A DNA stretch of 64,000 nucleotides from Diplonema japonicum (Eukaryota; Euglenozoa; Diplonemea; Diplonemida; Diplonemidae). The stretch spans positions 310,001-374,000 of the forward strand of contig OZ025717.1 in assembly GCA_964019335.1 (NCBI GenBank), read 5' to 3'. A program made the position numbers and the translations under genes. Below, piece by piece: positions 1-10,700 of the stretch (positions are counted from its first letter, which is position 1; each line of letters begins with the position of its first letter). The notes beneath the pieces were generated by a model. The model was not told the origin of the DNA and made no database searches. It worked only from the letters and a program-made list of their open reading frames with translations.

Positions 1-945
1 CAACGCAGCGTAACCAGCGCCGGCAGTGAAGGCGATGCTCATTCTTGTGGAGGCCTCTCTGGTCTGGAGGGATGAAACAGGGCCAGAGGTTAGCAAGGTT
101 TTTTGGAGGTCAAGGGTTGTGCGCAGGTTGAAATTTCTTCTCTTTCGTTGAGCATTCTGTTGCAGCCTCACCTTAGTGGTTAGCTCCTCATGCTCTAAGG
201 CAAGACGCCGCTCACGCTCACTAGCAACGATGTTTGCCAATCGTGTTTTCCTCACTCGGGAAGTGGTCTGAAGGGACGACAGGTCCAATGCGCCTGCAAA
301 GTACTCGTTTTCAATCGCCCCGCGGCACGCCACCTCAGTGTGTACAACCTGCTTTGCTCCTAAAAGGTGAATGAACTCTGCGTTCTGCGCTGCTTCGATC
401 ATACATCGTTGCTGTGCTTCCGCAGAAGAAAAGGTCTTCCAGTGGCCCACCCAGGACTCCCCCCAGCGAATGAGGTTGACTACGTGTAAGTCATAGCCAT
501 TCAAGATCTGGATGCGTCCGTCCTGTTCACTCCTGAGAACGGCGTGGAGCTGAACCTTGAGTACCTCATCAGGTAGGTTCTCGCAGGGGTCCTCTTGTCC
601 TTCAACACCGCCCCACAATGGAGGGGGGTAGCCCTGGAGCATCATTGGAGGAGGGCAAGGGTGTGTGTAGAAAGGATGCCCCATGAATCCCATAAACCCC
701 ACAGGCGACGGTCCATACATGTCACCCACACCGTACATCTCAGGGCTGTACAGCTGTGGGGGCGGAGCCTCAAGCCGCAGATCCATCTCCCCGTCTACTT
801 CATTCTCGTTTCCATCCTCTCTCGCCCTCTCCCCATCCACACTTTCTACCACCTCATCGTCAGGACTGCAAGGAGGGCACGATGAGCTTCTTTCCAATTC
901 CTTCCCCCGCTTCTCGTAGATTGCAGGTGGGGTGCACGCACGCAT
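1..945 (-). CDS. Partial hypothetical protein, C-terminus cut by window edge
   Basis: An uninterrupted minus-strand frame of 315 codons runs from an ATG at 945 to base 1, with no stop before the window edge, so the C-terminus is missing. The first ~55 residues are charged and acidic; residues ~55-115 are rich in Pro, Gly, Met and Tyr (low complexity, probably disordered). A more ordered part follows (about 125-215, with Trp-rich stretch LIRWGESWVGHWKTF) and then a basic, helical segment rich in Arg and Glu. I do not recognise the family. Just upstream of the ATG the sense strand reads CCCTCAACACACAG and then GGGTGGGAGGGGTC before ATG, a plausible splice acceptor for a leader or 5'-UTR intron. 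The codons read cleanly and the next gene upstream lies about 190 bases away on the same strand. Confidence 0.7.
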   Translation of the reverse strand, partial: MRACTPPAIYEKRGKELERSSSCPPCSPDDEVVESVDGERAREDGNENEVDGEMDLRLEAPPPQLYSPEMYGVGDMYGPSPVGFMGFMGHPFYTHPCPPPMMLQGYPPPLWGGVEGQEDPCENLPDEVLKVQLHAVLRSEQDGRIQILNGYDLHVVNLIRWGESWVGHWKTFSSAEAQQRCMIEAAQNAEFIHLLGAKQVVHTEVACRGAIENEYFAGALDLSSLQTTSRVRKTRLANIVASERERRLALEHEELTTKVRLQQNAQRKRRNFNLRTTLDLQKTLLTSGPVSSLQTREASTRMSIAFTAGAGYAAL

Positions 946-1135
946 GACCCCTCCCACCCCTGTGTGTTGAGGGAAAAAAACATGAAACGAGGGGGGAGAA
1001 TATAAGGAGAGTGGGTGTATTGTTTGAACTGGTAGCTTTGAGCGCTACTGAGGTTTGCGTTTACGCGCACCAGAAAAAAAAAAGAATAAAAGAGAACAAA
1101 AGTAAGCAAAAGTCATATCAGAACCCCCCCTTTTT

Positions 1136-2926
1136 TCATTCCCAATTAAACAAACTCTTAACGAAAGATCCAAAGTTCCGGGTTTCGGTTTCGGTCGTGT
1201 GCACCCCTGTGTAAGCAGAGTGGGGCACGTCTTTGAGCTGAGCAAGGATAGAACCGCATGTGGAGTGCTGTGGGGACTGAGCACACCCAGGGCAGACGGT
1301 GTACGTGCAAATGGAACACCTGTAAGCACGGTAATAAATAACAAAAGTCTCTGAACAAGAGTCGCAGGGTGTTGGGGCAGGTGGTTGGTAAGGGGCAAGT
1401 TGGTGAGTTTCCTTGAGAATGAATGGGTCTACAGCCGCAAAGCCGGGCGAAGCGAGGGCAGAAGGGTCCCTTTGTTCCTGCAAGAAGGTGAGGTGTGTAT
1501 AGCCGTTGACAGTGCCATGCACAGCGACCCCCCCGATGGGCACCTCGGAGGCAGGAACGACCAGCGTGGCAGGGCACTTGGGGTTCTCCACCCACAGTGA
1601 GTCGCTGTAGAGCGTGCCATTAAGGACGTGGAGACCAATGTGCTTGTCACTATCGTAGAAAGTGCTTTGCACCATACGTCGTAACCCGATCAGACTTGGC
1701 ATCCCGCTCAGGCCTTCGTTCGCTGCAATGTATTTTCTATATGACCCTGTGTGGTGTGCTGGCGTGCCCGTGTAGAGGTCCGCTAGAACATCACCAGAAT
1801 GGACGTACAAAGACGCCACTTGCGACAACAAGTCGGCGGGAATGTGCCTTTCGATGTCGTGGTCATCCAGCAAAGCCCACGAGCAGTGCAGATGATGTGA
1901 GAGGGCAAGTATTGTGATGTGGAAACAGGCTAGATTCGTCCTATCGAGCGAATCCTTGCAATTCACACGGAAGAGGACATTCTCCTCTAGAAATGGACGC
2001 ATGACCGAGTACAAACTTTTCGTAGCTTCTTCCAAGCCTTTTGTCTCGACGAGCGCGTGCCAGTCTAGGGACACCACGCTGACCCACTCTGCGCACGTCC
2101 CCATCGCATGGTTCAGAACCTTCTCCGGTCCTGTCGCACGCAGCAAGTTAATAAAGACTATCCTCTCCTCGGGGTGCTGTTCCTTTAGGCTCGCAACATA
2201 CTTTTCTGTATCCGCGGTGCATCTGCTCCGAACAGTGATGTCTTCCAACTCCTCGTTCAGGCACCGTTCACTTTTCCAGTACACAGGCACCGACCCCCTC
2301 AAAAGTGTATATTCAAAACTGGGGGAGTCCCGCCCCTTGGGGTGGTAATAGAAAACAGTCTCGACCTCATTGGCAGGGAGCTTCGCGTAAGGGCACATGC
2401 CTCGTGAGAGGAAACGGGTTCCGGGGGTACTTGGGTGGCGGTAGGCCACGAGGGTAGCGGTGGTAGTGGTGGAGTAGGAGCCTTGGTAGAGAGGGGTGGA
2501 GAGGGAATGTGGGAGATCAGCTAAGAGCCAGGTGTTTGAAATGAACTGTTCTTTACGCGGGGGGTCACAGGCTGTCTTAAAGAAGAAGTGAGTACCTTCA
2601 AGACACACTGAACACATGCAGCGAAGGAGTTCCTCGTCGTTGCTGGGTGTGGTCCACTTGAACCCGCTTGATAGCTTTATCTTCACCCACTGGTGGCCGC
2701 TCACCATTGCAGCTTCGCCCTCACCCTTCCCCTGCCCAACCAGATACCATCTCTCCCTGCCTACTAGCACAGTTCCAAACAGTTTCTCACTTTCAATCAA
2801 GACTTCCTTCCCTTCGCCAAACAGAGGCTTCCTCTCCGTCTCCTCGTGTAGCACTCCCGTCGCCTGGTTCATGGTCACATTACACCGTGGGCATGACACA
2901 TCACCATTTGTGTAAATGGTCACCAT
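1136..2926 (-). CDS. SAC-domain phosphoinositide phosphatase with Cys-rich C-terminus
   Basis: A single-exon frame of 596 residues. The SAC catalytic signature CX5R(T/S) is present as VNCKDSLDRTN (Cys323, Arg329), preceded by the family-typical segment around residues 175-195 (RG...PANEVETV). SAC enzymes remove phosphates from phosphoinositides on cytosolic membrane faces. After the catalytic domain, residues ~521-557 form a Cys-rich module (C521, C524, C537, C540, C545, C548, C557) that looks like a treble-clef or C1/FYVE-like zinc site; the N-terminus has a smaller CPRC pair at residues 12-15. I see no membrane anchor like that of SAC1, so targeting may depend on the zinc module. The ATG at 2926 sits two bases after a polypyrimidine-CCCTACAG acceptor-like sequence, which supports this start. 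The exact subfamily is not determined. Confidence 0.85.
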   Translation of the reverse strand: MVTIYTNGDVSCPRCNVTMNQATGVLHEETERKPLFGEGKEVLIESEKLFGTVLVGRERWYLVGQGKGEGEAAMVSGHQWVKIKLSSGFKWTTPSNDEELLRCMCSVCLEGTHFFFKTACDPPRKEQFISNTWLLADLPHSLSTPLYQGSYSTTTTATLVAYRHPSTPGTRFLSRGMCPYAKLPANEVETVFYYHPKGRDSPSFEYTLLRGSVPVYWKSERCLNEELEDITVRSRCTADTEKYVASLKEQHPEERIVFINLLRATGPEKVLNHAMGTCAEWVSVVSLDWHALVETKGLEEATKSLYSVMRPFLEENVLFRVNCKDSLDRTNLACFHITILALSHHLHCSWALLDDHDIERHIPADLLSQVASLYVHSGDVLADLYTGTPAHHTGSYRKYIAANEGLSGMPSLIGLRRMVQSTFYDSDKHIGLHVLNGTLYSDSLWVENPKCPATLVVPASEVPIGGVAVHGTVNGYTHLTFLQEQRDPSALASPGFAAVDPFILKETHQLAPYQPPAPTPCDSCSETFVIYYRAYRCSICTYTVCPGCAQSPQHSTCGSILAQLKDVPHSAYTGVHTTETETRNFGSFVKSLFNWE

Positions 2927-3067
2927 TCCTGTAGGGGTGGGTGTGCGGAAGAAAGGCAGAACAACAATTTTCTTTTTTTTTTCCTCTCTTAATGTTCTTT
3001 TCAGAAAAGAAAATAAATTTTGTTTCAGTACTTTTCTGCTAAACGAGAATGTTAATCAATAAAATTT

Positions 3068-3098
<31 letters not shown>

Positions 3099-3377
3099 GA
3101 AACAAAGAAAAAAAACTTAGTTTACGATTTTGCATCCAGATCTGTGCCGCAGACTTACCGTCTCCAAGATACAGGTTGTCACCACTACTGGACCTTTAAC
3201 ACCTCCCTTCTGGGGACTACAGGCTGCTTGGCCGCTATCCGTAATTGGCCTGTAATGGGCCGAAGAGAAAAAAAATGAAACAAACCTGAATTCAAACTGA
3301 AAAAAAAAGAACCGCTCCCCCCCTCCGCTACCCCTACACGAGAAGAAAACAAACACAACGGCAACCGACAAGAAAAG

Positions 3378-3419
<42 letters not shown>

Positions 3420-3839
3420 AACGGACGTACAAGAATAAGAAAAGAAAAGAAAAGAAAAGAAAAAAAAGAGACTATTTAAGGGTGCCTGCAGTATGTGGCA
3501 GGGCGCCCTGCACAGTATCGTCTACTTGATTACAGGGGGCGCGCCTCGGCCTAGTTGTAGCTTCTTCTGCGTTCCGCGTCGTGTCCTTAATGCGTGCGGT
3601 GTGCAACTCAACCCCAGCCATGGTGCCCCTGGTAACCAAGATTCTGAGCCCGTGCAGTTTGCTGCCTGTTCGTCACTCTGAGCATCTGCGATACGTTCTT
3701 CCACTCGGGCGCTACCGGTGATGACCGACGTGGAGGTCAACAGCGAACAACACATCTGATGTGCTTCTTTATATTTCCATATTTCTGTGTTATCCCCACC
3801 ACCCGCGCTAAAAAAGAAATGTAAGGAAAGATATCCAAT
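2927..3839. other. Intergenic spacer with poly(A)/poly(T) runs and two ordered segments
   Basis: Between MON1 and the SAC gene lie long T and A runs (about 3069-3098 and 3379-3414). Two segments have normal complexity but no convincing reading frame: about 3120-3265, and 3468-3765, which is GC-rich. The second begins with a roughly 40-base element also found near 41215. Either could hold a non-coding RNA, but I could not match any known RNA with confidence. Confidence 0.4.
3468..3507. repeat. Copy 1 of a 40-base hairpin-like intergenic element
   Basis: The sequence around GGGTGCCTGCAGTATGTGGC recurs, with about four substitutions, at 41215-41253, also in a gene boundary and also just after a poly(A) stretch. 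In this copy GGGTGCCTGC can pair with the following GCAGGGCGCCC (one bulge) around an 8-base loop. The second copy pairs less well, so a conserved RNA structure is not proven. Confidence 0.45.
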
Positions 3840-4214
3840 TCACGAGTAGAACAGTGTGCCTGGGGGCGCGAAGAGTGCATCATGATTCATCCTGGCCCAT
3901 TTCTTCAATTGTGTTGACCACTGGGAAATCTGCTGCTTTGATGTCATCGGCCTGTAAGCTACGTACAACTCATATGACTTGCCCAACCGTATGAAAACGG
4001 AGTAATGCTCTGTGCTGTATATCATAGTCTTCTTCGCACCAGTGCATGCTTGCGCTGCCTCTGCTGCCTTCAGGTACAGTCTCAGCAAACCCTTCTGTTC
4101 CTTCCTCCCCACAAAGGGAGGGGTGAACCGGGTTGCTGTGAACTGGTTCAACTCCGTGTCTTTGTACATAAAATGCAACACATAGTCCTCAGGCGACCCA
4201 ACTCCCTGCGTGTG

Positions 4215-4245
<31 letters not shown>

Positions 4246-4367
4246 ACACACCTGTACAACCACATGGTTCACACTGTAAAGCTTGGGGTTCACCACCCCC
4301 TGCAAAGGACCTGTAGTCGGCTCCAAGGGCGGCATGCCTTCCGACACACGCTCTGCAGAAAAAGTTT

Positions 4368-4412
<45 letters not shown>

Positions 4413-5506
4413 GACGTACCTATTGTGGTGATGTTGAACTCGGTGACAAGGAGACTCTTCACCGCGCTGAACGAGGAGAACACCTCTGGTGACGACTCAA
4501 CACTTGCAATGACAAGTGAGACGGTTGGTGTGATGAATGTCATGTACATATACAGGTACCCATCGGGGGAGTAGTCGGGAAGGCAACAAGGCGCCCAGAT
4601 CTCCTGGAACTTCGCCGCGGGGGGGAGGGACGACTGCATGAAATTGACCAGAATGGAAAAGTCACGAGGATTAATGGGCTCCCGCTCTGTGAGGTAGGTG
4701 ATGAGAAGCGTGTTATTCGACTGCGCATGCCCCCCATAAGGCGCCCTCCCCTCTGGCAGATGGTACAACAAAAACGCATGCGTCACAGCATCCTCATCAC
4801 AATTACAATCCCGAATACTATTCTTGAGAATCTTACCAACAGTGTCACGAGTCTTCTTCTGGAGCTTCAAAACGGGAATCGACTCCAACCCGTACGCAGG
4901 GTTGTTGTTCATATATCGTATAGATGCCTTCAGGAGGTTGCTAGCAGACCCCCCAAGAAGATCCCGGAGATCGTAGTTGGGCTTCTTATCAAGGGTTTTG
5001 TACATACCCGCAGTCAGGATGGAGAGAAGAACAGCATTGATAAAGTTCAACTGCGAAGAGAGTTGACGCACTGTTTCCCCAGTGAAGGAGACAACCAAGT
5101 AGTTTACCGGGCCGTGGGTTACAAATACGTATGTTCGGCTGCCTGCTTTTAGAAATCTGCAGCTGTGTGTTTCGCCTGTGAAGCCGAAACGTTCTGCGGT
5201 TGTGCTGATCGTCTTCTCAGAGACAGCGACCAGCAAACCCATCATCCCAAAAAAGTCCAAGAATTCCGTCTCATCACCATATCGTGTGAAAATGGGTCTT
5301 GAGCTGGAGCTGAATACAAAAAGATGTTTTTTTCGCGACATCCACAGGCTTCGGAAGTCTGCTGTTTTTTGTTCTTCATCCGCCGCTTTCTGTTCTTCTT
5401 GTTTCTTCTCGTTCACTTCTTCTTGATCTTGCTCGTCTTGTTTTTCTTCGCTGCTTACATCTTTTTGCTGTGCTTCTGGGTCTGCATGAACCTCGGGTGC
5501 TGACAT
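3840..5506 (-). CDS. MON1: MON1 (SAND) vacuolar fusion protein, three exons
   Basis: Exons on the minus strand are 5506-4420, 4352-4252 and 4205-3840, giving 517 residues. Introns are 67 and 46 bases: GTACGT...TTCTGCAG and GTGTGT...CACGCAG; both contain poly(T). The first ~60 residues are acidic, Gln- and Lys-rich. The first longin domain opens with SLWMSRKKHLFVFSSSSRP and IFTRYGDETEFLDFFGMMGL, the hallmark of MON1. Further longin-like segments follow, ending in exon 3 with KWARMNHDALFAPPGTLFYS. MON1 with CCZ1 forms the Rab7 exchange factor that drives endosome maturation and fusion with the lysosome or vacuole. The length fits the family. The ATG directly follows 21 encoded A residues. Splicing was deduced by frame and family continuity; the first exon junction restores frame with phase 1. 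Confidence 0.85.
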
Positions 5507-6508
5507 TTTTTTTTTTTTTTTTTTTTTGTTGTTGTTCTCACTCCCTCCTCCCCCTTGCACGGCGTGAAAAAAAAATTAATGAAAGACAATTTGAAAAGAA
5601 ATAAAAAAGAGGGGAAAACAATGAGAAAAAAAAAAGAACGGGCACATGGGGAAAATGAAAGCTTTTAAAAAAAATTTTGGGGGAGAAAAAAAAAGTATAA
5701 GTACAAATAAAATGGAGGGATCAGGGGGGGGGGGGGGGTTCTTGGGCATGCATCTGTCTGGGAAAAGAAAAAGAATAATTTGAACAATGCCTGCAAAAGG
5801 GAAAAAAAAAATGGGGGAAAGAAAAAAAATGGGGAGGGAGAAAGGGGTGACACAGCAAAAAAAAAAAAAAATAGACGCAGACACATCAAACAGAAATATG
5901 GGTTAAATAATAACATATTTGGGAGAACAAACCTAAACGCTTTTCTTCTCTTCTCTTTTTCTTCTCACTCCCCCCCCCCCCCCCCCCAGTACTCTATTGA
6001 ATTGCACCTTATGGCCTCATCACCACCACAGTACTCATAAACTAGAACGAGCAATGGAATAGTCAAGCCACACATGTGCCCTTTTGTTTTTCATCTTTGC
6101 TCTTTTTTTTTTTCTTCTTCAAATCCCTATCTCATACCGGTACTGACTTCTCTTTTTCTTTTTTTTTTCTTCTTCAATAATTCTTAACATGTCATCGGAT
6201 AAAAGTCGTAAATCAAAAAAAAGGCAAAAAAAAAAGGGGGGCTTGGTAGGGGGGGATGGGGCAGACAGAAACGGGGAAATATAAAATAAAAAAAAAAAAC
6301 ACTTGAAGGGGTAACATAGGGAGTAGGAGGGGCGGTTTTTTTTTTTTTTTTTTTTTCTCTCTCTTCTTGTTTGAGGTGAGAAGGGGGGGCGACGAGAGAA
6401 GAAAATCTATAACTACTGCACTTTTTTTTTTTTTTCCTTTCTATCCATTTTTTTTTTTTTTTTTTTTTCCCTCTTTCTTTTTTTCAGCGAATCTTCTATT
6501 CAACTCAA
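5507..6508. other. Low-complexity intergenic spacer
   Basis: About 1 kb of A, T, G and C runs, including (T)22-like, (G)14 and (C)16 tracts. Open frames here encode only Phe/Lys/Pro strings. I see no gene or RNA. Confidence 0.6.
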
Positions 6509-7453
6509 CTACAACAAGACCACAACAAACATCACAACCAAAGTGCTGATGGTGTACACAAGGTGCGAACCAGCCTCGAACTCCAAAATGGGGTCACCAC
6601 CAGCGATGCCAGTACCAGCAGAGGCAAGACCGAACCCGTCCTTCCACATACCACACCAAGCATCAGATTCAAGTTTCCTGCCGGTGTTGCCGTTGAGGAG
6701 GAACCTGGCACGGAAGCCCTGCTGCTCTTGAGGGATGAACTCTGTCTTCTTCTCGTCAGTCTCCGGCTCACGCCTGTTGCAGACGTCAAAGAGAGTCTCA
6801 CAGGAGTCCTGGTCGACAGGACGGATGTAGTGTGTGAGCACACCATCAACGTTTTCAGAAAGAGCGTTGAAGGACCCGGCAGACCTCCTTGCCGCAAGAA
6901 CTGTCTTGTTCATCGAAATTTGAGGGAAGGCAATCGCGCATAGCATCTCACGCATGTACACACCGCACCAGTTGGCAGGCACGTCACCAGTCCCATCGGT
7001 TCCGTAGAGGTCGAGCCCAGCAGGGTCGGGGGATCCCTTAGACACTGCGAAGGATGACTTGTACCCGTTGGTGGTACCGAACTTGTTGAAAGTGTCCTTC
7101 GCGTCCTTGTCGGTGGCGAGGATGGTCGCCCTGTCGAAGGCTCTGACGCATGCAGCCCCCTCGCCGGCTGCCGACCTGAACCCGTCCCTGTACCTGTCTA
7201 GGTACGTTCCACAGAACATTGTGTTCCACGCAGTCCCCACCGTGCTCTTCATCTCCGCAACAGTCACCGCCTCCGCGGAGCTCGTCCCATTCCCGTCCAG
7301 GCCCGCAGCTGTGGAGGTGTTGAACGGCACCAGATCAACGGGCCCTGTGTTGCACCTGCCGTCGAACTCGCCTCCTACCCTGCAGTTTCCACAGCTCCTG
7401 TATTCCTGCCCCGCTGCCGCGGCGATCAAAGTAGTCAGTATCACGCTACGCAT
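6509..7453 (-). CDS. Secreted Cys-rich surface protein, probably GPI-anchored
   Basis: A single-exon frame of 314 residues. It begins with a signal peptide (MRSVILTTLIAAAAGQ) followed by a Cys-rich N-terminus (SCGNCRVGG...CNTG). Cys residues recur singly through the middle, along with a few Asn-x-Ser/Thr sites. The last ~20 residues are hydrophobic (HLVYTISTLVVMFVVVLL) with no basic tail, preceded by a small-residue stretch (GIAGGDPILEFEAGS), as in GPI-anchor signals; a C-terminal transmembrane anchor is the alternative. I do not recognise the family. It is probably a cell-surface protein. The start is supported by the signal peptide; the upstream sense strand has ACGACAG and ATTTAG acceptor-like sites before ATG. 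Confidence 0.75.
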   Translation of the reverse strand: MRSVILTTLIAAAAGQEYRSCGNCRVGGEFDGRCNTGPVDLVPFNTSTAAGLDGNGTSSAEAVTVAEMKSTVGTAWNTMFCGTYLDRYRDGFRSAAGEGAACVRAFDRATILATDKDAKDTFNKFGTTNGYKSSFAVSKGSPDPAGLDLYGTDGTGDVPANWCGVYMREMLCAIAFPQISMNKTVLAARRSAGSFNALSENVDGVLTHYIRPVDQDSCETLFDVCNRREPETDEKKTEFIPQEQQGFRARFLLNGNTGRKLESDAWCGMWKDGFGLASAGTGIAGGDPILEFEAGSHLVYTISTLVVMFVVVLL

Positions 7454-7704
7454 CTTTGCTAAATATCAGAAGCCTGTCGTTGGTTTTTTTTCTTCTTTTT
7501 TTTCTTTCAAATTTGCAACGTTGATCTTTAAAACAAAACAAAAAAAAGGGGGGGGGGAGTCGATCATAACAATTGATGGATTCTGTAAAGACCCATATGG
7601 TTTGCAGGACGACACAACAGCACTACATTTTTTTTTGAAATTCCAAAGGAGAAAAAAGAAGCAAGAAGCATAAGAAGAAGAAAAAACAAAAAGAAACCCC
7701 CCCT

Positions 7705-10700
7705 TTAGAAAGAAGGGCAGTAGTACGTGGTCAGCACCCGGCCGAACCCATTCTGGACCAGGTGTTTGGATGTCTCGGGTGTTCTCAACAAGATGGATAT
7801 CAGCTTGCAAGCTACCTTCTGGCAGTCGGTCTGTTTCGACCCCAAAGCCATCTTCACGGCAGGCCCGATGCCCTCTTCCAAGATAAGTTTGTGGATGGCT
7901 ACTATATTTGAGAGGCGGACATCTGCCTGTTTTGCACGTTCCTTAGCAGTCTTGTCCCTGCTGACAGGGTCATAGGTGTCGCGACAGCCACCCATGGACA
8001 TGTAGCACAGCCCCCAGCACGCAGCCTTGAAGACAGTGGGGACAGGGTTGCGAAGGGCAGTGCACAATGCAGAAATTCCACCCTCTTGGACCAACTCCTG
8101 GTGGTTGAGAGGATCGCGGCACAGTGTGCAGAGGCCGATGACCCCCTTTAGCACTCTGTTGTTGTCGATGCGGTCACGGCTCGCATCGATGAAGTCAGCA
8201 AAGGACGCCGAGATCCCCAGAATACTGTCAGGAGGGGACACGTCAAGCGTGCACAGCACAGCAGAGACGTGGACGCGTGCATCTAAAGGTAGCTGCTTGG
8301 GGATAAGGAGGTACAGGTCACGGAGAAGCGAGTCTGCTTCCTTGAGCGAGCGAGTGGCTGCATTGCCACCGTCTGACAAGTTCGACATCAATCGACACAC
8401 ATCAATAACAACCTCCGAGATAAGCAGTGTGGGCCCCGTATCAAGCTTCTTGATCATCCCGTTCACGACAGTGTCCGTCTCCTTCAACGCCAACAGATAG
8501 TCTTTACAAATCCTGGCCAGAACCTCAAAGCTGGCCATGGCCAGCATTCTGTTGTGCCCTGCAGGTTCCTCAGCCGCCCTTGCAAGCGTGAAAATAGCGG
8601 GGTGTACCACGTAAGGGCTTGCATGCGAGCATAGAAGGAACGCCAGCTTTAACAAACCTGTCTTGTCGTCTGCTAGCTGGTATTTTTGCGTCCCACGTAC
8701 CACGCAGTTCGCGGCGGTTCGCATGAGAAGCACCACTGTTCTGATGTCCCCGCCCTCTGTGTATGTGTTGTAAGCTGTCTTGATCATGTCTTCCACCGTT
8801 AGAGTCTTCAGCACGTTCACCATGCACGTCATCCCTGTGGTATGGCCTGCCGAACTCATGAAGCACAAAGCACGTGCTGCCTGAACGGTGACAGGCGCGT
8901 CGCACAAATCCCATGGGAAGCATTTTCCTTTTTTGACGTAATCAGCAACGTCCAATGCTGCCCGTCCATGGACAAGCCTAGGAGGGGGCGTCAGGGAAGG
9001 GAGCACCTTCTGTGTCGCAGCTCTCTTCAGATCCAGCACCATGATGCCGTCGATCAACTTGCACATGAAGTTCGGGCAACACGCTAGGAGAGAGCTCAAT
9101 GTGTGGAGAGCATGTATTGCCAGACGGGACCGTTGCAAAGACCGTCGGTAGGCAGACATCACCTTAGGTACTGCAGGCTCGCATTGGGTACAAGCAAGTT
9201 CCTTCTCTTTCAAGATAGGGCTTTCGAACCACTTCATGAAAACCACACACAAGAGCCGCACTACTTCCAAAGCCTTGATCTGGAGGGGCTCACAGTCGGC
9301 CTCCACATACAGAAGCAGTTCGCTCATAATGCTATAAGAGGCGATCTCAAAAAGCCCCGCCTTCAGGATGTTGATCAGGATTATACAGCAGCACTCCTGC
9401 ACTTCACGCACAGTGCTTGACAAGAGGGTACGGATGCCCTTGCAGATTTTAGAGCCAGTGAAGGTCTCCGCTAGTCCGTCGCTTAACGTTTTATAGCATT
9501 CTGCAACAGCGAGTCTTGTCTCTGTGTGCTGCACTTTAGTAAGGAATGATAGTTTCACAAGAAGACCCTCCTCCACTAAATCTTTGTGGACAGAGGATCT
9601 TGTGAGCACTCTCTGTGTCACAGCCACAGAAAGGTTGATCCTTTCCAAGGCCGACTTCTCGACAGCAGAACGCACAATCCTTTGCAATATCGTCTTAGAG
9701 CCGATCACGTGGGTCATCAAATTCGGCAGCGCTAACAAGTTCTTGGCGCAGAGCAACGCAGCTGCTGCCACTCCGTCACTCAACCCCTTGTTTGGCTTCA
9801 CGACTTCTGGGATACTAGGCTCTTCCTGCGGATCGATTCTGCCTTCAGCAATAGCACTCCTCAGCTTGGCCTCAGAGGTTTCCTTTCGCTCAGAGATTTC
9901 ACGCTCGCGCTCCTTATCATCGGTAAGCATGAACAATGTCTCGATCAAAGCAGGGGTGCCCACCTTCTCGGCATAAGCCTCACGCTCAGACATGTAAGCT
10001 AAGGTGCGCAGTACATCATGCAGCACCTCCTGGTCGTAGACCATGTTGATGCATTCTACAATGGCAGGTGACATCTTGCACCTTGCAAGGCCTTCACGGA
10101 CATCGATCTCAGGCGAGAGAAGTCTTGTGAAGATCGAAGCGGCGCACTTGATAACAGAAAGGTGAGGGTGTGTGAGGGACCTGAAGAGGAGAGATGCACC
10201 TCCTTTCTCAAGGACCTTCCACCTGATGGCTTCGTTGTTCGTGAGATTGCCGACTGCTTGAACGAGGGAGAGGTACGTGGTAACCTCATAGCGGCAGCGA
10301 GTAGAGAAGATCTGGACGGACTGCAGCACATTCTGAGCCACGAAGACCTCGCCAAGCTCCTTGTTGGTGCACAGCTGTGCTACAGCGCTGAATGCTTGTG
10401 CCCTCATGTTGTGATGTGTGGAGCCGGTGAGCCCCATGATCATGCCAACGCCACCCTCATCCAGGATTGCCCGTCGGAAGGCGTGCGGGTCGGTGTTCGA
10501 TAGTTGCCCCAAACCATGAGCAGCGAGCTGCTTTGCTACAGGGTCCTCTAGCTCTAAAGCGCGCAACAGCTTGCTAACACCCTTGAGATCAATGAAGTTG
10601 TGCAGCGCCGTGCTGCACTGCAGCATTTTGAAACAGGTTTTCGCTGCAGACGTCTGGCATTCTACAGTCGGTACATCGAACGGTTGCATAAACACATTCC

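Noticed and set aside
3120-3265. Spliced-leader RNA gene (minus-strand GACGGTAAGT followed by a T-run)
   Set aside because: Only one copy, no match to known leader exons and no clear Sm site; left as an unassigned spacer.
3468-3765. U3 snoRNA (start resembling GACTAT, GTGATGA and CTGA boxes)
   Set aside because: The conserved U3 A-box (as in TCAGGATCATTTCTATAG) is missing and box distances are wrong.
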